Part shown: piece by piece, positions 21,474 to 30,000 of the stretch
Numbering within the stretch: the stretch's first letter is position 1
How the letters are laid out: the number at the start of each line of letters is the position of its first letter
Assembly (NCBI GenBank): GCA_016946835.1
Contig: JACVTC010000117.1
Span: 152,501 to 182,500 of the forward strand
Length of the DNA: 30,000 bases
From: Neocallimastix lanati (nom. inval.)
Taxonomy: Eukaryota > Neocallimastigomycota > Neocallimastigomycetes > Neocallimastigales > Neocallimastigaceae
Reading direction: 5' to 3'
Program-made: the position numbers and the translations under genes
Notes under the pieces: model-generated
What the model saw: only the letters and a program-made list of their open reading frames with translations
Database searches by the model: none
Told to the model about the DNA's origin: nothing

Positions 21474-23902
21474 ATTCTTGTCAAGCCTCTCTTGAAAACA
21501 ACACTTATGAGTATATTATTTCCTTGTATACTTATAATTTTTGGAATTTCACTAAATGTTCTATTGGTAATGTGTACGTACCTCATAGTGGCCATAGCCT
21601 TCATGCTAGAGCTGCTAGAATTGAAATATTGTCTTGGTTAAATAGTCACTCTTCTCATCCTTCAATGTTGGTTGGTGATTTTAATTTACCTACTGAGAAA
21701 TTAGGTAATTTGCTCTCTAAATTTAGTAATTGGAAAATTCTTCCCTTATGGGGCTCCCCAATTTCATGGAGTAGAGGTAATAGAGAATCTGATATAGATC
21801 ATGCGATTGTCAATGATCATATGTTAGATTTACTTTCATATGGTACTTTTATTGACTTTCCCCCCATTTCGGATCATAAACCTTTATTAATAAAAGGTAA
21901 ATGTTTTTCATCAGTTAATTCAGATAATTCTTTCTCTCTGCCTAAAAAGACAGTTAAATGGGATAGATTAAAATGTATAAATGAAAAAGAATCAATTTTT
22001 GACAACAACTATTTTAGTGTATTAGAGGAAGTGATTCCAGATCCTAATATTAGTATTGATGATATTTCAAAGAAATTTATTTCAACTTCATTCAATATTG
22101 CTAAGGAACTTAATATCACGTCAATTTCAGAAGTTCGAAAATCTTTTTTTCATATGTCGCAGAAAATATTTAATTTGCAAAAACTCAAAATGAAATTATA
22201 TAAATCCATTAAAAGAAGAGGTTCTTATCATAATTTAGATGAATTTGAAGAATTAATTGATAAATATAATAGAATGTGCAAAATTATTCATCATATGTGT
22301 AATATTTATAGGAAAACTGAATACCAACATTGGATTAATACAGGATGTGAATATATGAAATCTCATAACCCTAAAAAAGCTTGGAAATGGCTTAAAACAA
22401 CAGCAAAAGTAGATAAATTTAAAAATATGTCAAATTCTCCAGTAAAGGACAAAAATGGTAAACTAGCTACTTCTACTAAAGAACAGTTAGAAGTATGGCA
22501 CAATCACTATAAAAAACTTGCTTCAAGCCATTCTGATATCAATAGTGCATTAATCGAATGCTCTAATAAATTTTCCAATGGAACAATTAGGTATACGAGA
22601 CACAATGAATGGGATATAAATCAAGACATCAGTATAGAAGAAATTAGAGAAGCAATTTTGGCTACTCCAAATTTTAAAGCTTCAGGCCCGGATGGAATTC
22701 CTATTGAATTTTATAAAGCTTTAATTCCTCCGGATGACGAAAATTCAGTAAATAATTCTTCTTCTGGTTTAAATTGTTTACAGAAGATATACTCAAGAAT
22801 TTGGAATGGAGAATTTCCTAGCTCATGGAATGAAGCAAGTATTATATCTATTCCTAAAAAAGGAGATGATCTATCTGATTGTGACAATTATCGAGGTATC
22901 TCTCTGATTAACAATGGTATTAAACTCATTTCGAAAATAGTCTCCAAAAGAATTTCAGAATATGGACTTAAAAATAATTTTATTAGGCCAGAGCGATTTG
23001 GATTTCGTACTAAAGAAGAATGTGTTAGTTTATTTATTTCAATTCGAGAAATTTGTCAAAGGCGTAAAAATGATAATAAAGAAACTTACCTAGCTTTTCT
23101 AGATTTAAAAAAGGCATATGATTCTGTTCCAATAGATAATATTTTATATAAATTAGATGCTTTAGGTATTAGAGGTAAATGTTATCAATTTATAAAAAAT
23201 CTATATTTGACATCCAAAGCTAGTGTTAAAATTGATGATCAATATTCGGAATCTTTTAATATTATGAAAGGAGTTAGACAAGGTTGTCCACTATCACCAA
23301 TTCTTTTCAATCTTTTTATTAATGACATTTTTAATGATGTTTCAGAACTTGGAATTCCTTTAGGCGAATCTAGATGTTGTGGTGGACTCTTTGCAGATGA
23401 TATTGTTCTATGCGCACCATCAAGAACTAAGTTAAAAAAAATGCTTAAGAAGGTAAATGAATGGGTTAAATTTAATATGATGAATTTTGGAATTAACAAG
23501 TGTGCAACGATGATGATTCAACCAGACACACCTCTTTTTCAAAATATTTTTAGTAATGTTAGTAATAGTATTGAAAATAATGTGTATATTGATTCTAGTG
23601 TGTGTGAAAAAGTGTTTAATTTCCTTCTTGGAGGTCGAAGTATTAATAACAGTACAAGGGAATGGAAGGATCTATTTAAGTGCCAGATGAAATCAGGTGC
23701 TTATTCTGATACTCCGTTCTTGGTGATTACTGCGGCACTTCTCCAATCGATTATACCTATTGCTATTGGCCAGCAATGGTCTTTGTTCAATAGGTTCAAA
23801 TCGAATCGTCCTACTACTATCAAGAGCGTCAATGCTGAAGAAACAGTAAGACAGGCCAGCAGGACTAGCGCAACCAATGAAGATCATAATTTTGTATCTT
23901 AA
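21473..23902 (+). pseudogene. LINE-B ORF: partial endonuclease, RT core, C-terminal tail
   Basis: The frame stays open from within the poly(A) to the stop at 23902, but the poly-Lys stretch coded by the A run is not real protein. Similarity to LINE-A starts near its residue 235 (KCSIGNVYVPHSG against KCTIGNIYFPQSK). GDFN, IDHAIVN and SDHKP of the endonuclease remain, but the N154 and E180 counterparts are lost. The reverse transcriptase core is complete: GPDGIPIEFYKAL, NYRGISL, AFLDLKKAYDSV, GVRQGCPLSPILFN and FADD (23390-23401). After CATMMIQP (about 23520) about 345 residues of LINE-A, with thumb and zinc knuckle, are replaced by some 30 residues, and similarity resumes at FLLGG and runs to IPI, LFNRF and KSVNAEE. 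The frame is kept across the deletion. It cannot support nicking by itself; whether its RT could act in trans is unknown. Confidence 0.85.
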
Positions 23903-23931
23903 AATTAGGATTAACATCGAAGTCAAATTTA

Positions 23932-23955
23932 ATTATTATACTTCAGTATAATAAT
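23932..23955 (+). other. Perfect 10-bp hairpin in the LINE-B 3' UTR
   Basis: ATTATTATAC and GTATAATAAT pair perfectly around the tetraloop TTCA, about 30 bp after the stop. It may be a structured 3' UTR element, though AT-rich palindromes are easy to find here; the C-G closing pair is the least trivial part. Confidence 0.4.
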
Positions 23956-24154
23956 GCCCTTGTGAAGTCTTACAGATATTAATTAAATGAAACTAGAATA
24001 TATTATACCATTATTTTATTTTATTTTGTGTTTTATTTTTTGTTTATTTTTTTATCTTTTTTTTATTATTTTATTGCATGTATTTTATCAAATATTTAAT
24101 TAATAAAGATGAAACAAGTTTGCTGCCGTTAAAAAAAAAAAAAAAAAAAAAAAA

Positions 24155-24546
24155 TCTGAGTTACCTTTTCCAAAAATTGTGGGCTTGGCGGAATTCTTAA
24201 CAAGAGCAATACCTATATTTGAGCTATTATTTGATAGGTATTGTAAAATACCAAACTTATCCAAGAGCGTCGACGTCGAAATGATAAGGCATGGATTTTC
24301 ACCTCCAGATACAGATTCGATTGATAACTCTAATACTGAAATTATTACTCACAATAATGGACGTGGTGTTATTATCGAGGAATGGGAAAAGTTAGAGGCT
24401 ATTGCTTCTAACGCACTTTTATAATTTTATAATATATAATATTTTATTTCATGTATTTTATTTGTTATTTTTTCATTTAATTTCATGTAATTTTATTATT
24501 ATTATAAATTAAATAAAGTTTTCTCTAAGTCTAAAAAAAAAAAAAA
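24155..24546 (+). mobile_element. 5'-truncated LINE 3' end, fragment C
   Basis: It begins right after the LINE-B poly(A) with SELPFPKIVGLAEFLT, RAIPIFELLFDRYCK and SKSVDVEMIRHGFSPPDTD, homologous to the end of the LINE-A ORF, and stops at 24422-24424. The 3' UTR carries AATAAAGTT, a single AGTCTA (24528-24533) and poly(A). Its C-terminal protein end (NNGRGVIIEEWEKLE) differs from LINE-A, so it comes from a related third lineage. Confidence 0.85.
24264..24291 (+). repeat. Shared LINE/SINE block, fragment C
   Basis: AGAGCGTCGACGTCG followed by AAATGATAAGGCA. It agrees with the LINE-A block except for a few bases in the middle. Confidence 0.8.
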
Positions 24547-24629
24547 CAAACAAACAAACGTAATACCATTAATTTGTCGATCTTTTAGTTTGATGATGAA
24601 ATGGTATTCCGTTGAATCTACCGTTACCA

Positions 24630-24657
24630 AGAGCGTCGACGTCGAAATGATAAGGCA
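24630..24657 (+). repeat. Shared LINE/SINE block, fragment D
   Basis: Identical to the block of fragment C, including GATAAGGCA. Confidence 0.8.
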
Positions 24658-24840
24658 TGGATTTTCACCTCCAGATACAGATTCGATTGATAACACTAAT
24701 ACTAAATTTATTAATCGCAATAATGGACGTGGTGTTATCATCGAGGAATGGGAAAAGTTAGAAACTATAGCTTTTATTTTTTATTTCTTTAAAATCATGT
24801 AATTTTATTATTATTATAAATTAAATAAAGTTATTCTCTT

Positions 24841-24864
24841 AGTCTAAGTCTAAGTCTAAGTCTA
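24841..24864 (+). repeat. Four tandem AGTCTA units at a LINE 3' end
   Basis: AGTCTA occurs four times directly before the poly(A). Fragment C and the SINE have one copy each and LINE-A has GTCTA, so the unit number varies between insertions. Confidence 0.9.
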
Positions 24865-24881
24865 AAAAAAAAAAAAAAAAA

Positions 24882-25105
24882 TTTAAACTCCCATGTAGCT
24901 ATTGTAAAATGGAAATGTAGAAGATTGATTCATTCTAAAGCTTGTGTTTAAGACACTATTTAATGGACGGGAATCTTTTTATAGTCTTCCACTACTAACA
25001 TTATTTATGTTTTCATTTCAGTTTATTTATGAGTACATTTAAAAAAATTATTTTATCAATTAAAGCTTTACTAATCAAATAGAATTTCAGAAACTCAAAA
25101 GATAA

Positions 25106-25138
<33 letters not shown>
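24882..25138 (+). mobile_element. Retroelement 3' end of a second family, fragment E
   Basis: About 225 bp of non-coding sequence between two poly(A) tracts, ending ACTCAAAAGATAAC plus a 32-nt poly(A) (25107-25138). A nearly identical 75-bp copy with its own poly(A) lies at 28857-28980 on the minus strand, which shows that this is a mobile 3' end. It lacks the GTCTA motif, and no coding part is left. Confidence 0.7.
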
Positions 25139-25139
<1 letters not shown>

Positions 25140-25770
25140 AGGAAGAAAGAGATTATTCATTACTACAAAATTCTTTTTATTGTTGTTTATTTTATTTAAA
25201 TTTTATCAATTACTAGAGGTAAATATTCATCAGATATTGATCATGCATTAGTTAATTCAAGTATGCTGGATAAAATATCAAGTGCTTATTTTGTTGACTA
25301 TCCTTCGTTATCTGATCATAAACCTCTCGTAGTTTATTGCAAGAAAACTACCACAGATAAATCATTTTTGTTACCGAAAAAATTTGTTAAGTGGGATAGG
25401 TATAAATGTCTTCTACTTTAGAAAGAAATTTGTCAATACAATAAATTTGAAATTCTTTGTGAAGAATTAGGAAATGAGGAACTTTCGGTAGATTGTGTAA
25501 TTGAAAAGTTCATTAACATTACTAATTCCATTGCTAAGGATTTATCGATTATATCATCAATAGAAATCAGAAAATCGAAGTTTGGAATATCCCACAAAAT
25601 TTATTGTCTTCAAAAGGTAAAACATATTAAATACAAACAAATTAAGTGTTATGTTTCTGCAAATGATTCTAATGAATTTGCTAAAACAAATGACTCGTTT
25701 AACAGACCATGTGTATCAATTCATAAAAAATGTAATAAATTTGGGAAAAAAGTGTATTTAATTAATTAAA
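25139..25770 (+). pseudogene. LINE endonuclease fragment F
   Basis: From 25215 the frame reads RGKYSSDIDHALVN and YPSLSDHKPLVVYCKK, the C-terminal end of the APE-like endonuclease, then the linker toward the RT (KFVKWDRYKC). It resembles LINE-B more than LINE-A (KTVKWDRLKC). A TAG at 25419-25421 breaks the frame; afterwards similarity goes on (EKFINITNSIAKDLSIISS, EIRKSKF) until about 25765. No RT and no poly(A) tail follow. It starts shortly after the poly(A) of fragment E. It is a dead piece truncated at both ends. Confidence 0.75.
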
Positions 25771-26280
25771 AATAAATAATTAATACTCTTATTATATATA
25801 ACTTAAATATTTTTATTTATCTTAAAGTTTATATTAAAAATATATAATTATGTATATTATAGTGTCGTTATAATTAATTATGTTATATTAGAATTAAATT
25901 AAATAGTTAATATTATTTTTTATATTATTTATTTATCATTATTTTATGTAAAGTTTAATATAAAATTATAATTTTGTATGCAAATAATCCAAGTAATAAG
26001 GATCCTTCGTATAATTATTAGAAGGATGTTAACATAGTTAATATTTTCACTATTAATTTGATTTTTCTTTTTTTCATTAGGTAACAAAATCGAGTGAAAT
26101 AAGTACAATATAATATATATGTATATATATTTCAAAAGGAAAAACCACAACAAAAAATTTATTTTTTATTTTTATTTTTATTTTTATTTTTTTTTTTTTT
26201 TTTTTTTTTTGCTTCATTTATTATTTTTTTTATTAATATAGCTTAGTTTTTATTCTTAAATATTAACTATAGATAGAGAT
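25771..26280. other. AT-rich spacer
   Basis: No gene seen. It contains a (TTTTTA)n to poly(T) stretch at about 26160-26210. The minus-strand ORF at 25944-26153 is low complexity. Confidence 0.5.
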
Positions 26281-26810
26281 CTGAGCTTTTTTTGTCTTAA
26301 CAATGAAAAAATTGTATTAATTTTCATTCATGAATATTGGACTGAAAGTAGACTCTGGGAATTCTAAAGTAAAAAAAAAAAAAAAAAAAAAAAAGAAAAA
26401 AAAATTATCAAATTGTAACTAAATTATTCATGGAATTGTTAAATAAACACTAAATATGGAAAGCTACTTCATTCTAAGAATTAACTATAATAATAAAATG
26501 GATTATTTGTAAGTTATTTATATGATTACATTTACCTGTTAAAAGAATAAACTGAAAAATTACTTCAAGGATTCCCACATATAGCGATATAATATTATAA
26601 TAGAACCAGATATTATTTGTAACCCATTATTCCTATTTTTGATTGTCTTCCATATGCTAATCCCTTCTTGAATACTTAATATCTCAACCTCTATATTAAC
26701 TGGAATATTAATGATTGGAACTCTTAAAAAAGTGACTTAACTCATTTTAACATAGTTTTTAATCCAATTTGTATTTATCTAATACCTATATTTTAAGCAA
26801 AACTTTTAGT
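26281..26810 (+). pseudogene. Decayed LINE 5' coding piece, fragment G
   Basis: CLNNEKIVLIFIHEYW near 26295-26340 resembles residues 18-36 of LINE-A (CFGNHMNNYSLIFIHDLN), and YLNLYINWNINDWNS, stop, then KSDLTHFNIVFNPICIYL near 26685-26790 resembles the start of its endonuclease (FFNLCVSWNINGW to FKPICICL). The two matches are about 380 bp apart here and 360 bp apart in LINE-A, so this is one colinear remnant rather than chance. It has several stops and poly(A) inserts at 26371-26403. This piece shows that the N-terminal part before the endonuclease belongs to the family. Confidence 0.65.
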
Positions 26811-27501
26811 TATGGAATTTTTTTTATAATTAAAATTAAATTTTAATTAAAATTATTTTAAAAATTCATTTGTATAGAGTATTTTATATAATAAATATTA
26901 TTTCGTAATAATTTTATAATACATAAAGTTTTTGTATGCTTTATATTTTTTTTTTTTTTTTCTTTAAAGTATAATATTCATTATAGTATTTTTTATTTTT
27001 CATATTAACACAATTCTATACATATAGTATATTAAAAGTCATTAACCATTATCAATAATAAATATATATTTAAATATATATTTAAACTATTATTTAAAAA
27101 TAAATCGTTTTTTTCTATATAATAATAAGTTAATTATGAACACTTTTTTTTTTTTTTTTATTATAGCAATTCTTTAAAAAAAAATTTTTAATTTATAAAA
27201 AGTTTATTCATTGTGGTAACAACGAACTTTAGTAATCATCACTTATAATATTTTGTTAAACTATTAATACTTTTACATATAAAATAATTAAAAAATCTAA
27301 ATCCGATATTTTTATATGTAATTTATGCTATATGTTATAATTGTAATGAATAGTCACTGAATGCTATTTCACCTATAATAATTATACTTATTAAATATAT
27401 TAAACATAAAAAAATATAAAATAATTATAAGTAAATATAAATAAATAAATAATAAAATAATATTAAATATAATTTATTATTACTATTATTATTATTATTA
27501 C

Positions 27502-27535
<34 letters not shown>

Positions 27536-28854
27536 ATTTTTTATTATTATTAAAAGAAAAGAATTCTTGATATATAGTAATTAAACCTTAAAAATATAAA
27601 TATAAATTTTTTTTATAAAAAAAAAAAAAAAAAAAAAAAAACATAAATAATTTAAATTAAAAATTAATTTTTTATTGGAAAGATACATTTATATTTTTCC
27701 AATAAAAAATAAATTATAAATACTCTAAGTAATTTTAAAGAAAATTATCAATAAATATATATTTTTTATATCTGGAAAAGAAAGATTGTCAAAATTATTT
27801 TCAAAAATTTAATGGATAAAGTTTTTAATGAAAAGTTTTTTAAAAGTTTTAATTTTGACCTGAATTGTGGCGTCTTTTATTTATTTGTAATGTAGCTTAT
27901 TATTTTATAAATGACTTAATAAAAAATTAAACAAATATACATATATATATTTTTTTTTAATTATTTAAAAATATATTTAAAACTAATGATATAAATATTA
28001 AGTTATTAATAGAAATATAAAATATTTCATTAAAAAAAAAAAAAAGCATAATTTCTATATATATAAATATAATGAATAATATATATTTAATGTTTAATTT
28101 AATATGACAATAATGTAAATTTAAATAATATTTAAAAGATTAAATAATAATAATAAATAATAAATAATAAATAATTATAATAATAATATATGATAATACT
28201 AACATAAATAATAATAATATAATAGTAATGTAAAAATGTTAATATATTATCATAAATTTTCAAAAACCAAATAATCTTTTTTAAAGCATTTCATAAATAA
28301 TCTTAACTCATTAAAAAGTTAAATTATAAATCTTTAAAAAATTACAAGTTATTACAAATTATGGTTTTTATTACTCATTTGAAGATAGAAATGAAAATAT
28401 ATATATCTACACTTTAAAAACAACAAAATAGACCTATTTATTAAGTATAATTTTATTGTATAAATAAATTTATTTTATTTTTATATATAACTTTTAAAAA
28501 TTTATAAAACTTTAATACATAGTAATTTTTTTTTTTTTTTTTTAAACTTATATAGTTTGAAATAAATCTTTAAAAAATAAAATAAAAAAAAGTATATATA
28601 TATATATATTATTTAATTAAATGAAAATAAGATAATAAGATAAGTTAAAAAACATTAAATTTTATTTTTATATTAGTTTTTAAATATATTACAAAATTAA
28701 ATATTATAATTTGTCAATATATATATATATAATTTTTTTTTTTTTTTTTTTTTTAGAATAAGATTCAAAAATAAAATATAAGAACAAAGTTTAATATCTT
28801 TATTATGAAAATTAAAAGTAAACTTTAAATAAAATATTATCCAAAAAATTTAAT

Positions 28855-28856
<2 letters not shown>
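26811..28856. other. AT-rich intergenic DNA
   Basis: No gene seen. It holds an (ATT)n microsatellite at about 27478-27550, many homopolymers and one long hairpin (27667-27710). Confidence 0.55.
27667..27710. other. 15-bp inverted repeat
   Basis: ATTTTTTATTGGAAA and TTTCCAATAAAAAAT are perfect inverse complements with 14 bp between them. The TTGGAAA part makes chance less likely than for a pure A/T palindrome. No flanking gene explains it. Confidence 0.55.
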
Positions 28857-28903
<47 letters not shown>

Positions 28904-28980
28904 CTGTTATCTTTTGAGTTTCTGAAATTCTATTTGATTAGTAAAGCTTTGATTGATAAAATAATTTTTTTAAAGGTACT
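28857..28980 (-). mobile_element. Minus-strand copy of the fragment E 3' end
   Basis: A 47-nt poly(T) (28857-28903) followed by about 75 bp that are the inverse complement of 25033-25106 with only two or three differences. It reads as a heavily 5'-truncated retroelement insertion on the minus strand. It lies 134 bp upstream of the beta-helix gene start. Confidence 0.8.
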
Positions 28981-29113
28981 ATTTTTTTTTCTCACTAAAA
29001 AAAATAGTAAATTCATATATTTAAATATTAGATATATGAAGAATGAAAAATAAATTAAACAAAATATATTATTCCTCTATTATATTGTAAAAATAATACT
29101 ATTTCTCTTCTTA

Positions 29114-29874
29114 ATGATGGAAAACTATCTTAGAAAAATATCATTATTTAATAATGAGAAAGAAAATAAAATTTATCATTTTTTAAGCTACTTTATTTTA
29201 GTACTTTTAATTTTAAAATCTTCAATAGCAGATGAAATTATTGTTAAAAATGAAGATGAATTTCAAACAGCTCTTCTTGGACTTAAAGGTGAAAGAACTA
29301 TCATCATAAATGGTAAATTATTCTTTGATATGAAAAATGATTTTAAAGTGATGCCTCCAACAAATTATGGATCAATAATACTTAAAGGTATTAATAAAGA
29401 AGAGTCAATTATCGATTTTAAGTATAGGAAATATGGTATTATTTTTGAAAATATTACATCAGTTGAAATTTGTGATCTTACATTTTATGGCCATATACAA
29501 CTTATGAGGATAGAAGAGAGCGGTTATATTCATGATATTGATCATATGGGATTAACTGATACTAGAGGTGCAGAAAAAGGTGGTCAATATAAATTTAAAA
29601 ATTATAATTTTATTGCTAATGATCAAGACGCAAGAGCAAAATCAGTTCAACTGACTGGGGGTAATACATACATAGAAGATTCTCGTTTTGTAGGATCTAT
29701 TGGTTGCACGGAAAGTGTTGTTAGATACAATGGTAAAACTTTTGAGGAAAGAGAATTTCATGTAAAAAATTGTTTTTTTAATGGAAATCACTACTGTAAT
29801 GGAATGATTGTTCAAGAAGGAAATTTTTCACTTTATAATTCAAATTTTATTAATGGATATAATAAAAAGCAAGG
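29114..29874 (+). CDS. Secreted beta-helix-like protein, first exon (3' end outside window)
   Basis: The frame opens with MMENYLRK, then a hydrophobic segment at residues 22-34 (HFLSYFILVLLIL) and a likely cleavage site after SSIA, so the product probably enters the secretory pathway. From residue 40 on, DEIIVKNEDEFQTALLG is followed by short repeating strand-turn units (IIINGKLFF, SIILKGI, SIIDFK, VEICDLTFYG, VKNCFFNGN, LYNSNFINGY), the pattern of a right-handed parallel beta-helix as in pectate lyase-like proteins. Cysteines are spaced through the later units. No catalytic residues can be assigned. The frame ends in TAA at 29876, but GGGTAACTATG holds a GT donor at 29875, so I read this as exon 1 with the intron running past the window; a stop in mid-helix would be abrupt. 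The second ATG at 29117 could also be used. Similar secreted helix proteins are common in anaerobic fungi. Confidence 0.7.
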
Positions 29875-30000
29875 GTAACTATGTCTTACTTTCTACAAAT
29901 TAATAATAATAATGATTATAATTATAATAGTAATAAAAGAAGTAGTAATAAGATAAAACTATTTAAATATAATTATCTATATAAAATTTTATAAATAATA
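29875..30000 (+). other. Probable start of an intron of the beta-helix gene
   Basis: GTAACT donor, then AT-rich DNA with many stops. No acceptor is visible before the window ends. Confidence 0.45.

Larger units (their letters stand above)
21472..24154 (+). mobile_element. 5'-truncated, internally deleted LINE copy (LINE-B)
   Basis: It starts within the endonuclease, right after the poly(A) of LINE-A, and ends with AATAAA near 24103 and its own poly(A) (24131-24154). Its end, TGCTGCCGTTA before the A run, lacks the GTCTA motif of its neighbours. It is clearly diverged from LINE-A, so it belongs to a sister family and is not a recent duplicate. Confidence 0.88.
24547..24881 (+). mobile_element. 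5'-truncated LINE 3' end, fragment D, with expanded AGTCTA tail
   Basis: After a (CAAA)n-like junction and about 65 bp of uncertain origin, it is nearly identical to fragment C from about 24628 on (KSVDVEMIRHGFSPPDTD and NNGRGVIIEEWEKLE). AATAAAGTT comes before four tandem AGTCTA units (24841-24864) and a poly(A). The reading frame ends at 24800-24802. Confidence 0.85.

Overview
The window looks like nuclear DNA of an anaerobic gut fungus (Neocallimastigomycota). The sequence supports this in four ways: extreme A+T richness with long homopolymers between genes; short AT-rich introns of GT...AG type; a secreted CotH-family protein ending in two Cys-rich fungal dockerin (CBM10-like) domains, a combination known from the cellulosomes of these fungi; and a secreted beta-helix-like gene. 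The genus cannot be told from the sequence. Some frameshifts lie at homopolymers, so assembly error and true decay cannot always be separated.

Layout. 163-604 is a complete tRNA-headed SINE-like element on the + strand with a poly(A) tail and a perfect 14-bp target-site duplication. 2002-2910 holds two decayed minus-strand genes, a PI-PLC X-domain fragment and a small Cys-rich membrane protein. 2911-12427 is AT-rich DNA without a recognisable gene; its main feature is a 7-bp satellite with a 77-bp higher-order period (about 8137-8627). 12428-15102 is a three-exon CotH/dockerin gene. 16242-25770 is a head-to-tail, same-strand array of non-LTR retrotransposon (LINE) copies and fragments, most beginning directly after the poly(A) tract of the copy before. 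One copy has an uninterrupted 1387-codon ORF with endonuclease, reverse transcriptase and a C-terminal zinc knuckle. A decayed 5' piece of a related LINE lies at 26281-26810. A minus-strand copy of another retroelement 3' end lies at 28857-28980. The window ends inside a secreted beta-helix-like gene that starts at 29114 and continues past position 30000.

How the parts fit. The most interesting result is a likely LINE/SINE partnership. A GC-rich 28-nt block inside the last part of the LINE coding sequence is present in the SINE (24 of 28 identical, ungapped, against the long LINE). The SINE and several LINE 3' ends also finish with a (A)GTCTA motif directly before poly(A), once expanded to four tandem copies. 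The LINE copies diverge strongly elsewhere but keep this C-terminal module, even where about 310-350 residues before it have been lost in frame. This suggests that the module works as an RNA recognition element, a protein domain, or both. The array layout suggests insertion into poly(A) tracts of earlier copies, as described for Zepp elements of Chlorella.
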